Shown here: piece after piece, positions 8,565 to 18,262 of the stretch
Position numbering within the stretch: position 1 is the stretch's first letter
Layout of the letters: the number at the start of each line of letters is the position of its first letter
NCBI GenBank assembly: GCA_030849965.1
Contig: JAVDKL010000001.1
Span: 2,896,554 to 2,960,553 of the forward strand
Direction of reading: 5' to 3'
DNA length: 64,000 nucleotides
Source: Schauerella fraxinea
GTDB taxonomy: Bacteria > Pseudomonadota > Gammaproteobacteria > Burkholderiales > Burkholderiaceae_B
Made by a program: the position numbers and the translations under genes
The notes under the pieces: model-generated
The model's database searches: none
What the model was told of the DNA's origin: nothing
Seen by the model: the letters and a program-made list of their open reading frames with translations, nothing else

Positions 8565-8658
8565 GGCAAATCAACGATTTGCAGTCCAGACGTGAATGCT
8601 CTTGCGGGTGCATCCGCTATGCGGTGCACCTGCCAACAATTACGACTGCATCAACGCA

Positions 8659-8898
8659 TCAGCGCCACTGCTTCGGATCCGTCGCAGCTTGGCAACCATA
8701 AGGCGGCAGCACGTTCTGGAACGTGGCATGCAGCTTGTCGCAGCCCCACTTATTGATCGGGCCCGGCATGCGGCTGTTCAGCTCGATGCCGACTTCCTGA
8801 TACGGGCTTTCCGTGTTGCTCACGTAGCTGTACCAGCGCCATCCAAAGATCACGACGGCGGCGATCACGATAATGAGCAAGAACTTCAACACTTTCAT
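8659..8898 (-). CDS. Small membrane-anchored protein of unknown function
   Basis: 79 residues: one hydrophobic segment at about 3-22 (VLKFLLIIVIAAVVIFGW) followed by a polar domain with two cysteines (KWGCDKL and PYGCQAA). The topology suggests an inner-membrane anchor with the C-terminal part in the periplasm, where the cysteines could form a disulfide. I do not recognise a named family. The ATG at 8898 was chosen because the upstream extension to 8970 is not hydrophobic and overlaps a likely promoter zone. It is co-directional with ssb but stands alone. Confidence 0.65.
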   Translation of the reverse strand: MKVLKFLLIIVIAAVVIFGWRWYSYVSNTESPYQEVGIELNSRMPGPINKWGCDKLHATFQNVLPPYGCQAATDPKQWR

Positions 8899-9013
8899 TT
8901 GGGGTACGTCGTTTAACTGAGGGGCACGCACTCTAGCAAGGCACGTCTGTTTGCGGAAGGCGGATTGCATCCGGTTGCGAATTATTTTTCGCAGCGCGAT
9001 GGCACCAAATACA

Positions 9014-9041
9014 AAACCCGCGATCTTGCGAGCGCGGGTTT
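9014..9041 (-). terminator. Rho-independent terminator of ssb
   Basis: AAACCCGCG (9014-9022) and CGCGGGTTT (9033-9041) form a 9-bp stem. On the minus strand the stem ends in TTTTGTATTTGG. It begins 29 bp beyond the ssb stop codon. Confidence 0.8.
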
Positions 9042-9069
9042 GTATAGTCGTCAGCCGAAACCGTTGGCT

Positions 9070-9618
9070 TTAGAACGGGATATCGTCGTCCATATCGGCC
9101 AGATTAGCGGCACCGCCACCTTGGTTGCCGCCATTACCACCGTTGCCACCGGCCGGTGCGCTGGGCGCCGGACGTTGCGGGGCGGCGCGCGGGGCGCTGC
9201 GTTGCTGTTGCGGAGCACGGCCTTCGTAGCCGCCGCCGGTGTCGCCACCGCCGAACCCACCGCCACCGCCTTCGCCGCCTTCACGGCCACCCAGCATTTG
9301 CATCTGGTCGGCCACAATTTCGGTGCTGTAACGATCGGCGCCGGTGTCTTTGTCTTGCCACTTGCGGGTCTTCAGACGACCCTCGATATACACCGGGCGG
9401 CCCTTGCGCAGGTACTCGCCGGCGATTTCAGCCAGGCGGTTGTACATGACCACACGGTGCCATTCGGTTTCTTCCTTGCGCTCGCCCGACGCCTTATCTT
9501 TCCACTGGGACGTCGTCGCCAGAGACAGATTGCAGATGGCGCTACCCTCGGGGCTGTAGCGCACTTCCGGGTCGCGGCCCAGATTGCCGACGAGAATGAC
9601 TTTGTTGACGGATGCCAT
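9070..9618 (-). CDS. ssb: Single-stranded DNA-binding protein
   Basis: 182 residues. The N-terminal OB fold starts [20 protein letters not shown] and continues to about residue 108 with [22 protein letters not shown] Gly-rich, Gln/Pro-containing disordered linker follows, and the protein ends in the acidic tip DMDDDIPF that recruits repair and replication partners. It binds single-stranded DNA as a tetramer during replication, recombination and repair. The neighbourhood ssb - MFS - uvrA is a familiar arrangement. I found no convincing LexA box in front of it. Confidence 0.97.
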   Translation of the reverse strand: MASVNKVILVGNLGRDPEVRYSPEGSAICNLSLATTSQWKDKASGERKEETEWHRVVMYNRLAEIAGEYLRKGRPVYIEGRLKTRKWQDKDTGADRYSTEIVADQMQMLGGREGGEGGGGGFGGGDTGGGYEGRAPQQQRSAPRAAPQRPAPSAPAGGNGGNGGNQGGGAANLADMDDDIPF

Positions 9619-9810
9619 TGCGATCTCCCTTAAACCGCCATTAGACGATAAAACAGGTTTGAAAAAAATTGTTCTGTGATGAATTGAACCTACTCAGGCG
9701 GACAATTGTGTCCACCCGGGTCGCTGCAGCGTGTTGCCGCCGCCGCACCGCTTGTGCAAGAGGCCTGCCCCAGCAGTAACCGCATAGGACGAACCCGGCC
9801 ATCAGGCATT

Positions 9811-11013
9811 TCAATGCAACGGCTTAGCCGCCTCCGGCAGGGGTTTCAGCGCCCAGGTCACGATCAGCCACAACGCCGCCAGGATCGCCGTCCCGGCAAA
9901 TACCGAATTTGACCCATAGTGCGAGGCCATCCAGCCGCCCAACGCACCCCCGGTAAACAGCCCGGCCGCCTGGGCGGTGTTGTAGAACCCGAGCGCCAAC
10001 CCGCGAAATTGCGCCGGTGCCACGCGTGACACCAGCGACGGCTGGAGCGCCTCGAGCACGTTAAACATCACGAAAAACAGCGTCAGCGCGCCGGCCAGCG
10101 CATAAAACGTGTGGCTGACCGCCCCCATGAGCGCACAGACCAACGCCAGCCCTGCCACCGTCGCACGCAGCGCGCCACGATGGGCGCGGCGTTTCTCGGC
10201 GATGAAGACGATGGGCACCATCAGCACGAACGAAATCAGGATTACCGGCAGATACACGCGCCAAAGGTCGCTGGCGGCCAACCCACCGGCCTGGGCCAAC
10301 AGGGCCGGGGTGACGACGAATAGCGCAACCTGGATCAAATGCAGGCTGAAGACGCCAAAATTGAGCCGCAAGAGGTCGCCATGGGTGAGCACGGCGCGCG
10401 GGCTGACCGACAGGCTGCGGGCAGTGGTGCGGGGCACTACAGGCACCACGAAGCGCGCTACGGCGAGGCTGGCCACGCCCAGGCAGGCAATCGTCCAGAA
10501 GAGGCCCGACAAGCCCCACCAGCCCACCAGCACGGGGGCCGCCACAAGCGACACAGCAAACGAAATCCCGATCGAGCCGCCCACCATGGCCATGGCGCGG
10601 GTGCGCACCTCATCGCGGGTGGCGTCGGCCAGCCAGGCGGTAACAGCAGCGGAAATGGCGCCAGAACCCTGGATCGCGCGGCCGATGGTGATCCAGAACA
10701 CATCATCGGCCATGGCACAGACCACGCTGCCGATAATGAAGAGCAGCAGGCCCAGGAGCACGATAGGCCGTCGCCCCCAGCGATCGGACGCCAGACCGAA
10801 CGGAATCTGCATCACGGCCTGTGTGAGGCCGTACATGCCCAGCGCAAGACCCACGCGCGCCGGGTCGTTGCCGCCCGGCAAACCGGCGGCCGACACGGCA
10901 AACACCGGCAGCAGCAGGAACAGGCCCAGCATCCGACAGGCAAAAAGGCCGGAGAGAGCGATGCTGGCGCGGCGTTCGGACGCTGTCAGTTTGAGTTTGG
11001 GTGTGGCGGGCAT
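9811..11013 (-). CDS. Major facilitator superfamily transporter
   Basis: 400 residues with about 12 hydrophobic segments. The MFS motif A between segments 2 and 3 is seen as [13 protein letters not shown], and the C-terminal half ends in [16 protein letters not shown]. The start MPATPKLK (11013) was chosen; an in-frame start at 11049 would add 12 residues ahead of the first charged stretch. The gene lies between ssb and uvrA, the usual place for this MFS gene in related genomes, but there is no functional link to DNA repair that I can state. The substrate is unknown; a drug or metabolite efflux role would be typical. Confidence 0.82.
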   Translation of the reverse strand: MPATPKLKLTASERRASIALSGLFACRMLGLFLLLPVFAVSAAGLPGGNDPARVGLALGMYGLTQAVMQIPFGLASDRWGRRPIVLLGLLLFIIGSVVCAMADDVFWITIGRAIQGSGAISAAVTAWLADATRDEVRTRAMAMVGGSIGISFAVSLVAAPVLVGWWGLSGLFWTIACLGVASLAVARFVVPVVPRTTARSLSVSPRAVLTHGDLLRLNFGVFSLHLIQVALFVVTPALLAQAGGLAASDLWRVYLPVILISFVLMVPIVFIAEKRRAHRGALRATVAGLALVCALMGAVSHTFYALAGALTLFFVMFNVLEALQPSLVSRVAPAQFRGLALGFYNTAQAAGLFTGGALGGWMASHYGSNSVFAGTAILAALWLIVTWALKPLPEAAKPLH

Positions 11014-11148
11014 GCAGAAAATGAAATGGGAAGTCCGGATGATGGGCATCTCCGGTACTTAATACGGCCAAAGCGACCTGCCCCATGCGGCCAAGGCGGT
11101 TCGGCGCGCTATAGTACCAAGTTGGCCTTTGAATCTGCTGAAACCCGC

Positions 11149-14022
11149 ATGGATGTGATCCGTATCAGGGGTGCGCGCACCCACAACCTGAAAAATGTGT
11201 CGTTGGACCTCCCACGTCACAAGCTGGTGGTGGTGACCGGTCTTTCGGGATCCGGCAAGTCTTCGCTCGCCTTCGACACGCTTTATGCCGAAGGGCAGCG
11301 GCGCTATGTCGAGAGTCTTTCCGCCTATGCCCGCCAGTTCTTGCAACTGATGGACAAGCCGGAGGTCGACCTGATCGAGGGGCTGTCGCCCGCGATTTCG
11401 ATCGAGCAAAAGGCGGCCGGCCATAACCCACGGTCTACCGTGGGCACCATTACCGAAATCCACGACTACCTGCGCCTGCTCTATGCCCGCGTGGGCACGC
11501 CCTTCTGCCCGATCCATTCGCTGCCGCTGCAATCGCAGAGCGTGAGCCAGATGGTGGACGCGGTGATGTCCTGGCGACCCGAGACGCGCCTCGCGATCCT
11601 GGCACCGCTGGCGCGCGCGAAGAAAGGCGCGTTCGAAGACGAATGCGCCAGTCTGCAGGCGCAAGGCTATGTGCGGTTGCGTGTCGACGGCGAGATGGTA
11701 GAAATCGACAGCATGCCCGAGCTTAAAAAGGCCGAGAAACACGATATCGACGTGGTGCTCGACCGAGTGCGCGTGCGCCCCGAGGCTACGCAACGCCTGG
11801 CTGAAAGTTTCGAGACGGCGATGCAGCTAGCCGAGGGCCGCGTGATCGCGCTCGATATGGATAGCGGCCACGAGCAAACGTTCTCCAGCAAATATGCCTG
11901 TCCTGTTTGCGGCCATAGTCTGCCGGAACTCGAACCGCGTCTGTTCAGCTTCAATAATCCGATCGGTGCCTGCCCGAGTTGCGACGGTATTGGGCACGTG
12001 GGCTTTTTCGATCCGAAGCGCGTCGTCGCGTTTCCGGAACTGAGCCTGGCGGCCGGCGCCATTCGCGGCTGGGATCGGCGCAATGCGTTTACCCACTCGC
12101 TCTTGACCAGTTTGGCGGCCCATTACGATTTCGATATCGAAACGCCGTGGGAAGAACTCACTGAGGACATGCGCCGTATCGTGCTCGACGGTTCGGGCGA
12201 AGAAGAAATTCCCTTCCTGTATTTGAACGAGAAGGGTCGCAGCACAGTTCGCAACCACCCGTTCGAAGGCGTGATCCCCAATCTCGAACGCCGTTGGAAG
12301 GAAACCGATTCGTCCACCGTGCGCGAAGAACTGGGTAAATATCGTGCAGTGAAAACCTGCCCGGATTGCGGCGGTTCGCGCTTGCGCGAAGATGCGCGCA
12401 ATGTGCTGATCGGCAATGAAGATCGCGGTGTGGGCGAACGTCACGGCCAGGCGATTTTCGAAGTCGAAGCGATGCCATTGTCGGCCTGCCTGGCATGGTT
12501 TCAAGCGCTCAAACTCACGGGTTCGAAGCAGGAAATTGCCGAACGCATCGTGCGCGAAATCGAAGCCCGTTTGGCGTTTCTCAATAACGTCGGTTTGAAT
12601 TATCTGTCGCTGGACCGCAGCGCCGATACGATTTCCGGCGGCGAGGCGCAGCGCATTCGGTTGGCCAGTCAGATCGGTTCCGGGTTGACCGGCGTGATGT
12701 ATGTGCTGGACGAGCCGTCCATCGGCTTGCATCAGCGCGATAACGATCGGCTGATCGGTACGCTGCAGCATTTGCGCGATCTGGGCAATAGCGTGATCGT
12801 GGTCGAGCATGACGAAGACATGATCCGCACGGCGGATTGGGTGATCGACATGGGCCCAGGCGCGGGCGAGCATGGCGGCCAGATCGTGTCGCAAGGCACG
12901 CCCGATTTCATTCAAAGCGATCCCAATTCGGTTACCGGGCAGTATTTGAGCGGCGCGCGCGAGATCGCAATTCCCGTACGCCGTCCAGTCACCGACGACC
13001 AGCCTGCGCTGGAACTGTTGGGCGCAAGCGGCAATAATCTGAAGTCGGTCGATCTGCGTATTCCGGCGGGTCGCTTCGTGTGCGTCACCGGCGTATCGGG
13101 ATCGGGCAAATCCACGTTGATCAACGATACGTTGGCTGTGGCCCTGTCGCGCGATTTGCATCATGCGCAGTCGGAGCCGGCGCCCTACACGGCAATCAAC
13201 GGACTGGATAATTTCGACAAGATCATCACCGTCGATCAAAGTGCGATCGGCCGCACGCCGCGCAGTAATCCCGCCACCTATACCGGTCTCTTCACGCCGA
13301 TCCGCGAGTTGTTTGCCGGCGTGCCGGAATCCCGCACGCGCGGCTACGATCCCGGCCGCTTCAGCTTCAACGTCAAGGGCGGCCGATGCGAAGCGTGCCA
13401 GGGCGACGGCGTGGTCAAGGTCGAGATGCACTTTTTGCCGGACATGTATGTGCCCTGCGACACGTGCCACGGCAAACGCTATAACCGCGAAACGCTGGAA
13501 ATCCGTTATCGCGGCCGCAATGTCAGCGAAGTGCTGGATCTGACGGTTGAGCAGGCGCTCGAGTATTTCGACTCGGTGCCGAACATCTCGCGCAAACTGC
13601 ATACATTGATGGACGTGGGCCTGTCGTATCTGCGATTGGGTCAAAGCGCCACCACGTTGTCCGGCGGCGAAGCGCAACGCGTGAAACTGTCGCTCGAGCT
13701 CTCGCGCCGCAGTACCGGACGCACGTTGTATATCCTGGACGAGCCCACCACGGGCCTGCATTTCCGCGATATCGAATTGCTGCTGCAGGTACTCAATCAG
13801 TTGGTCGAAGCCGGCAATACCGTGCTCGTGATCGAACATAATCTGGACGTGATCAAGACGGCAGACTGGGTGGTGGACATGGGACCGGAAGGCGGCGATG
13901 GCGGCGGACGCGTGGTCGCGCAAGGCACGCCCGAAGATCTTGCTGCGTCTCCGGAAAGTCATACCGGTACGTATCTGGCCCGCACATTGAAGAAGCATCC
14001 CGAAAACAGGAAGACCGCATGA
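11149..14022 (+). CDS. uvrA: Excinuclease ABC subunit A
   Basis: 957 residues. UvrA is the damage-sensing ABC ATPase of nucleotide excision repair and loads UvrB. The first Walker A is GLSGSGKSS (residues 30-38) and the second is GVSGSGKST in the C-terminal half, each followed by an SGGEAQR signature. Zinc-finger cysteines are visible as CPVCGHSL...CPSCDG in the first half and CEACQGDG...CDTCHGK in the second. The start [17 protein letters not shown] matches the family N-terminus, so upstream in-frame sequence (open to 10339) is not part of the protein. It is divergent from the MFS gene and overlaps the next small gene by 4 bp. No SOS box was found by eye. Confidence 0.98.
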   Translation: MDVIRIRGARTHNLKNVSLDLPRHKLVVVTGLSGSGKSSLAFDTLYAEGQRRYVESLSAYARQFLQLMDKPEVDLIEGLSPAISIEQKAAGHNPRSTVGTITEIHDYLRLLYARVGTPFCPIHSLPLQSQSVSQMVDAVMSWRPETRLAILAPLARAKKGAFEDECASLQAQGYVRLRVDGEMVEIDSMPELKKAEKHDIDVVLDRVRVRPEATQRLAESFETAMQLAEGRVIALDMDSGHEQTFSSKYACPVCGHSLPELEPRLFSFNNPIGACPSCDGIGHVGFFDPKRVVAFPELSLAAGAIRGWDRRNAFTHSLLTSLAAHYDFDIETPWEELTEDMRRIVLDGSGEEEIPFLYLNEKGRSTVRNHPFEGVIPNLERRWKETDSSTVREELGKYRAVKTCPDCGGSRLREDARNVLIGNEDRGVGERHGQAIFEVEAMPLSACLAWFQALKLTGSKQEIAERIVREIEARLAFLNNVGLNYLSLDRSADTISGGEAQRIRLASQIGSGLTGVMYVLDEPSIGLHQRDNDRLIGTLQHLRDLGNSVIVVEHDEDMIRTADWVIDMGPGAGEHGGQIVSQGTPDFIQSDPNSVTGQYLSGAREIAIPVRRPVTDDQPALELLGASGNNLKSVDLRIPAGRFVCVTGVSGSGKSTLINDTLAVALSRDLHHAQSEPAPYTAINGLDNFDKIITVDQSAIGRTPRSNPATYTGLFTPIRELFAGVPESRTRGYDPGRFSFNVKGGRCEACQGDGVVKVEMHFLPDMYVPCDTCHGKRYNRETLEIRYRGRNVSEVLDLTVEQALEYFDSVPNISRKLHTLMDVGLSYLRLGQSATTLSGGEAQRVKLSLELSRRSTGRTLYILDEPTTGLHFRDIELLLQVLNQLVEAGNTVLVIEHNLDVIKTADWVVDMGPEGGDGGGRVVAQGTPEDLAASPESHTGTYLARTLKKHPENRKTA

Positions 14023-14246
14023 GCTTGCCCCCTTCGAATCTCCCGATCTATCGCGTGCTGACGGGGCCTGACGATGCCGCGTTTTGCCAACGCGTAAGCG
14101 ATGCGCTCACGATGGGATATGTGCTGCATGGCTCACCAGCCGTGACGTTCAACGGCGCGCAAGTGATTGTGGCGCAGGCCATCATCTGGCCGGACGGGCC
14201 GGCCTCATTGCGGGCCGATGCGCGCGCTGCGGTAACGCGCGACTAG
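14019..14246 (+). CDS. DUF1737 domain protein
   Basis: 75 residues. The core [20 protein letters not shown]...[14 protein letters not shown] matches the DUF1737 family, a small domain of unknown function. Its start codon overlaps the uvrA stop (ATGA), so it should be translated by coupling with uvrA. No membrane segment or signal peptide is present, so it is probably cytosolic. Confidence 0.75.
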   Translation: MSLPPSNLPIYRVLTGPDDAAFCQRVSDALTMGYVLHGSPAVTFNGAQVIVAQAIIWPDGPASLRADARAAVTRD

Positions 14247-14252
14247 GCAAGC

Positions 14253-14283
14253 TAAAACGCGTAGCGATCGCTCGCTATGCGCT
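14253..14283. terminator. Bidirectional hairpin between DUF1737 and catalase-family genes
   Basis: The arms around 14257-14265 (CGCGTAGCGA) and 14270-14280 (TCGCTATGCGC) pair with one G-U around the TCGC loop, flanked by AAAA on the left and TTA on the right. The location between convergent genes fits a shared terminator. Confidence 0.5.
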
Positions 14284-14340
14284 TATCTCACCCGGCGCGA
14301 GTGCTCAAGCTGTTTAACCCCGCGCGCCGACGCGCCCCGG

Positions 14341-15459
14341 TTACTCGGGCAGGTAGGTTTGCTCGCGCGGCTGGTGAATCGGGCAACCATTGCGCTCGCT
14401 GCGATACTCGGCCGACGACTGGTAAGTGGTTTTGCGCGCTCGCATCACGCCGCCTAACGGTTGATGCGCCACCACGCCGTGCCACGGACCGAAGGCCATC
14501 CGTTCATCGACCACAGCCGCGCGCGCTTCGCTCCACGCGGTTTGCGGCCCCGCCGTCAGCTTGGCCACAGTCACAAACGGGCTTTCGTCTTCGGGCCAAC
14601 GCACCGAGGCGTCTTCGATGGGCATGGTCTCTACGTTCGTACAGAGCTGCACGCGCACTTCCCACTCGCCCGATTGCTGCACGAAAAAAGAATTGACCGA
14701 CTCGCGTAATCCGTTGGGATGGCCGTTGATTTCTACCGGCGCGTCGGTCAGGTCCGTGAGCGACGCCGATACCGGTGCCAGACTGAGCTTCGCCACGTAG
14801 TCGCCGTAGCGCACCGGCGCGATCGAGTAATAGGTTTCACCCAGCAGGTTGGTTTCGGGGTGGCCGCCCAGTGACTTCAGCGTGCCGCTTTCACCACCTA
14901 CTGCTTCGAGCGCTTTTTCGGTGCCGCGCAGTACGGCTGACAACGCCTTCTTCAGCCCTGGCGCCTTATCGGTAGTGGCCGCAAGCAGTTTCAGCGTTTT
15001 CAAGAATGCTTTCGGCGTCGCCGCGGTAAATGCGGGCGCATTCTGCATGACGATGTCCTGGACGTTCTCGCCTTCGGATCCGGGAAGCCGCTCGCCTTCC
15101 ACGCCGATAATCTTCACCGCCAACCCGCGGGGGGTCGAGATGCTGTCGTCGAGGATGTCGCCGGGATTGGTGGAAAACCGCATCACCACGTCGTAGCGAC
15201 CCGGCTTGGCAAAGATGCCTTGTGCCAGATGCGGGGGCAAGCCTTCGGGTACGTCGAGGACCGCAGACAACAGGCCATGGCTTTTCGCATGCACGGAACG
15301 CACGGCATGGCCGCTGTCCTCGTAGACGCGCTCGGAAATACTGCGCAACGCCTCGGTCAGGCCCTGGATGGTTTCGGCTTCATCGTCAGGGATTTGTTCG
15401 AGCGTGGGGGTGTAACGCACAAACTGCTGGTTTGAGGGGGGCGTAACGGGTGTCGACAT
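14341..15459 (-). CDS. Catalase-family heme protein
   Basis: 372 residues, shorter than true clade catalases (about 480-500) and like the small catalase-related proteins. HAVRSVHAKSHG near residues 51-62 supplies the distal histidine region. RYDVVMRFSTNPGD is the FS-x-NP-type core, and the C-terminal RARKTTYQSSAEYR holds a candidate proximal tyrosine. There is no signal peptide. Members are heme peroxidases or catalases, some acting on organic peroxides, so activity cannot be fixed here. A stem-loop lies in the leader just upstream (15499-15527). Confidence 0.78.
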   Translation of the reverse strand: MSTPVTPPSNQQFVRYTPTLEQIPDDEAETIQGLTEALRSISERVYEDSGHAVRSVHAKSHGLLSAVLDVPEGLPPHLAQGIFAKPGRYDVVMRFSTNPGDILDDSISTPRGLAVKIIGVEGERLPGSEGENVQDIVMQNAPAFTAATPKAFLKTLKLLAATTDKAPGLKKALSAVLRGTEKALEAVGGESGTLKSLGGHPETNLLGETYYSIAPVRYGDYVAKLSLAPVSASLTDLTDAPVEINGHPNGLRESVNSFFVQQSGEWEVRVQLCTNVETMPIEDASVRWPEDESPFVTVAKLTAGPQTAWSEARAAVVDERMAFGPWHGVVAHQPLGGVMRARKTTYQSSAEYRSERNGCPIHQPREQTYLPE

Positions 15460-15498
15460 AACAGCAACCTTTTGGGTGTTGGATGACGACCATCATCA

Positions 15499-15527
15499 GC
15501 GAGCCGCGTGCCTGAAGGCAGGCTCGC
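15499..15527. other. Stem-loop between higA and the catalase-family gene
   Basis: GCGAGCC (15499-15505) pairs with GGCTCGC (15521-15527), and inside it TGCC pairs with GGCA around TGAA, leaving a 3-base bulge. It could terminate higA transcription or form part of the catalase-family leader. There is no clear T-run. Confidence 0.4.
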
Positions 15528-15564
15528 GGGGTTCTTACAGAACCGTAGACATCAAAAGCCGTAC

Positions 15565-15879
15565 CTAGGCAGCAACGTCATGACAAGTAGAACCATTTCC
15601 GGTCAGCAACACGATTGCTGGCCGCGGGCGCTGAGAAGCAGTCCAGAGGTCATACGCGGCCTGCAGCCCCAGCCACATTTCGCTGCTTGCGCCTAGTGCC
15701 GATTCCAGTCGCAATGCCAACTCAGGCGTAATGGCAGCATGCCCATGAAGAATTCGCGATAGCGTCGCCCGAGTCACATGAATGTGCTGCGCGAAGCGCG
15801 ATATGTTCATGTCATCCAGCCCATCAATCCATTCTGCGAGAACGGTGCCCGGATGAGGCGGATGGTGCATTCGAGCCAT
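15565..15879 (-). CDS. higA: HigA-family antitoxin (XRE-type), apparently without its toxin
   Basis: 104 residues. The opening HHPPHPGTVLAEWIDGL followed by the helix-turn-helix FAQHIHVTRATLSRILHGHAAITPELALRL and the tail SSEMWLGLQAAYDLW is the standard HigA pattern. HigA normally neutralises the mRNA-cleaving toxin HigB and represses the higBA promoter. No intact HigB frame exists in the 230 bp upstream, where it would normally sit, and the catalase-family gene lies downstream. The residues after about 84 (ASQRPRPAIVLLTGNGS) do not look like the usual end. It may be a solitary antitoxin or regulator. Confidence 0.85.
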   Translation of the reverse strand: MARMHHPPHPGTVLAEWIDGLDDMNISRFAQHIHVTRATLSRILHGHAAITPELALRLESALGASSEMWLGLQAAYDLWTASQRPRPAIVLLTGNGSTCHDVAA

Positions 15880-15887
15880 AGTCGTCC

Positions 15888-15935
15888 CTAGTGGTAGTCC
15901 TGTGTTCTATTTTGAACTCAAAGGCCTGATGTCAA
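15888..15935 (-). pseudogene. Possible HigB toxin tail (decayed)
   Basis: On the minus strand the last codons before a TAG, nine bases ahead of the higA start, read QDYH-stop. HigB toxins typically end in DYH at just this spacing from higA. Further upstream the frame is broken: the reading EFK, resembling the FRFE-type strand of HigB, lies in another frame and a stop interrupts. The evidence is a very short match, so this is tentative. Confidence 0.25.
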
Positions 15936-16113
15936 TCATCTCTAAAACACTTGGAATGGCTCTTTTACGCTTGGCCTGCGAACACCGCAAATCTACGCGA
16001 AGGACAGATCGGCTTCGGTCTCGTCGCAGAGGCGCTGGCAGCGCGCTATCGACGCTGTAGTCGTGGGCTAGAGTACTGGACCCGCCGGTCCGAGCCGTGC
16101 GCCTGAGCGCACG

Positions 16114-17226
16114 CTATCCCTCGTTATGCTCCCCCAACTTTGGCGGCAGCCGTCGCAAGCTTGCTGGCGTACGCGACAGCTTGATGGGCGACGCTACCGC
16201 GTGGTAATCCCCATCGTGCATCACCATATTGCGATGCGCCGTGTGCGGATGACTCAAGATATCCGGCACCGTCAATACCGGCGCCGCGGGCACGCCATGG
16301 CGCAACAACTTATCGGCCAAGACAGCCGCATCTTCGGATGCCAGTCGCGCGCCTAATGCCGCCCGCAATGCGTCGCGATGTTTCAGACGCTCGGCATTGG
16401 TCGCGAACCGCGGATCTTCGCCCAGGTGCTCCGCCGACAGCACGCGCAGCAACCCGGCAAACTGCGTGTTGTTTCCCACGGCGAGAAAAATCGGCCCTGT
16501 CTGTGTTTCAAACGTCTCGTAGGGCGCGATATTCGGATGCGCATTTCCGGATCGCTGCGGGGTTTTACCGCTGTAGAAGAAATTGGCGGCGTGCGGATGA
16601 AGGAGCGAAATCGCGCAATCGAAAAGCGTCATGTCGACAAACTGGCCCAGCCCGCTTTTTTCGCGTTCGTTGAGCGCCAGCAAAATACCCACGGCGGCAT
16701 TGAGCCCGGTCACCATGTCGACCACCGGCAAGCCCACACGCGTGGCCTCGCCATCGGCGTCGCCGTTTACGCTCATCAATCCGCACATGGCTTGCGCGCA
16801 GGCGTCGTAGCCCGGCAATCCGCCCAGCGGGCCGTCGGCGCCAAAGCCGCTGATACGGCAATGCACCAACCGCGGAAATGCAGCGCTGAGCGTTTCATAA
16901 TCCAGCCCCCACTTTTCCAGCGTGCCGGGTTTGAAATTCTCCACCAGCACATCGGCATCCGCGAGCAACGTGCGCACGAGTTCCTGACCGGCCGGCTGCG
17001 ACAGATCCACCGCCATGCCGCGTTTGTTGCGGTTGACGCCAATGAAGTAGGAGGCCGTGTCGCCCAGGAACGGTGGCCCCCAGCCCCGTGTTTCATCGCC
17101 CGAAGGCGGTTCGATCTTGGTCACATCGGCCCCGTGATCGGCCAGAATTTGCGTGCAATACGGGCCGCCCAATACCCGCGACAGATCGACGACTTTGCAC
17201 CCCGCAAGCGCACCGGCAGACTTCAT
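16114..17226 (-). CDS. CaiB/BaiF (class III) CoA-transferase
   Basis: 370 residues. Class III CoA-transferases move CoA between carboxylic acids through an aspartyl intermediate. The N-terminal Rossmann part (GCKVVDLSRVLGGPYCTQIL...GADVTKIEPP) and the NRNKRGMAVDLSQP and NFKPGTLEKWGLDY stretches are typical. The catalytic Asp is likely the one in GLPVVDMVTGL. The start MKSAGALAG at 17226 follows the preceding Bug receptor stop by 17 bp; a longer frame begins at 17286 inside that gene. With the Bug receptor and the acyl-CoA dehydrogenase upstream it forms a three-gene unit divergent from a LysR regulator. This suggests uptake, CoA activation and oxidation of one acid. Confidence 0.87.
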   Translation of the reverse strand: MKSAGALAGCKVVDLSRVLGGPYCTQILADHGADVTKIEPPSGDETRGWGPPFLGDTASYFIGVNRNKRGMAVDLSQPAGQELVRTLLADADVLVENFKPGTLEKWGLDYETLSAAFPRLVHCRISGFGADGPLGGLPGYDACAQAMCGLMSVNGDADGEATRVGLPVVDMVTGLNAAVGILLALNEREKSGLGQFVDMTLFDCAISLLHPHAANFFYSGKTPQRSGNAHPNIAPYETFETQTGPIFLAVGNNTQFAGLLRVLSAEHLGEDPRFATNAERLKHRDALRAALGARLASEDAAVLADKLLRHGVPAAPVLTVPDILSHPHTAHRNMVMHDGDYHAVASPIKLSRTPASLRRLPPKLGEHNEG

Positions 17227-17243
17227 CTTTTGATCCTTGTCGA

Positions 17244-18239
17244 TTAGTTGATGGACACGTTGCCCGCGCGCACCACGTCGCGCCATTTAGGCACTTGCTC
17301 ATCGATGAACGCCTGCAAACCTGCCGGCGTGCGGTCGGTGGCGGCGACGATGCCCTGATTGGTCAGCGTTTCTTTCACCGCGGGATCGTCGAGCGCCTTG
17401 GCAAACGCCTCGTTCAAGCGCGCCACCACGTCGGGCGGCGTGCCGGCCGGTGCCGTAATGCCGAAGAACACGCTCACGTCGTAATCCTTCAGACCTTGTT
17501 CTGCAATGGTGGGCAGATCGGGCAATGCCGCGGATCGGTCGGCGCTGGCCAACCCGATCGCGCGCAGCTTGCCGGCCTTGATATGCGGCAGCGCGGTCAT
17601 GATGTCGGTAAACGACATGTCCACTTGCCCGCCCAGCAAGTCGTTCAACGCCGGGCCCGTGCCTTTGTAGGGCACGTGTAGCAGCTTGGTGCCTGCCATC
17701 TGGTTGAACATCACGCCGGCCAGATGGGACGACGCACCGTTGCCGGATGACGCGTACGTCAATGAATCCGGACGCGATTTGGCCAATGCAATGAGTTCCT
17801 GCACATTGGTCGCCGGCACCTTGGGATTGACCACGAGAATATTGGGCAAGTGACCGACGCGGATCACCGGTGCAAAGCTTTTCTGCGGATCGTAGCGTTG
17901 ATCCTTGTACAGGCTGCCGTTGATGGCGAGCGGCCCCGACGTGCCAAACAGCAATGTGTAGCCGTCCGCTTTGGCATGGGCCACATATTCAGCCCCGATA
18001 TTGCCGCCGGCACCGGGCCGGTTCTCGACCACTACCGTCTGGCCGATGGCCTGCCCCACGCCGCTCGCCAGGCGGCGCGAGAGCGCATCGGTGGGCCCAC
18101 CCGGTGGGAACGGCACCACCAGCGTGATGGGGCGCGAGGGATAGGGGTCCGCCAGCGCAATCGCCGGCGCGCAGACCGCACCGAGCGCGCCCAGCGCAGC
18201 GGCCGCCGTCATACCGACGGCGAGCATTCGTTTGATCAT
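17244..18239 (-). CDS. Bug/TctC-family extracytoplasmic solute receptor
   Basis: 331 residues. The start MIKRMLAVGMTAAAALG gives a signal peptide ending near ALADPYPSRP. The fingerprint YPSRPITLVVPFPPGGPTDALSR, VVENRPGAGGNIGAEYVA and the FGTSGPLAINGSLY loop is typical of Bug proteins. The start at 18239 was taken because the longer frame has no hydrophobic leader before it. It lies 23 bp after the acyl-CoA dehydrogenase gene and 17 bp before the CoA-transferase gene. It probably captures the organic acid that those enzymes degrade, with membrane partners encoded elsewhere. Confidence 0.88.
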   Translation of the reverse strand: MIKRMLAVGMTAAAALGALGAVCAPAIALADPYPSRPITLVVPFPPGGPTDALSRRLASGVGQAIGQTVVVENRPGAGGNIGAEYVAHAKADGYTLLFGTSGPLAINGSLYKDQRYDPQKSFAPVIRVGHLPNILVVNPKVPATNVQELIALAKSRPDSLTYASSGNGASSHLAGVMFNQMAGTKLLHVPYKGTGPALNDLLGGQVDMSFTDIMTALPHIKAGKLRAIGLASADRSAALPDLPTIAEQGLKDYDVSVFFGITAPAGTPPDVVARLNEAFAKALDDPAVKETLTNQGIVAATDRTPAGLQAFIDEQVPKWRDVVRAGNVSIN

Positions 18240-18262
18240 GGTTGTCTCCTGTTTTGATGTGC

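Noticed and set aside
10339-11148. 270-codon in-frame extension upstream of uvrA
   Set aside because: Runs antisense through the MFS gene; UvrA similarity begins exactly at MDVIRIRG.
9619-11148. SOS (LexA) boxes in front of ssb and uvrA
   Set aside because: Looked for CTG-N10-CAG-type sites in both upstream regions; none convincing. GGACA-ATTG-TGTCC at 9700-9713 is a dyad but not a LexA site.
11827-13998. 723-codon open frame antisense to uvrA
   Set aside because: Frame is a shadow of the GC-rich, strongly biased codons of uvrA; composition is His/Gln/Arg rich and matches no family.
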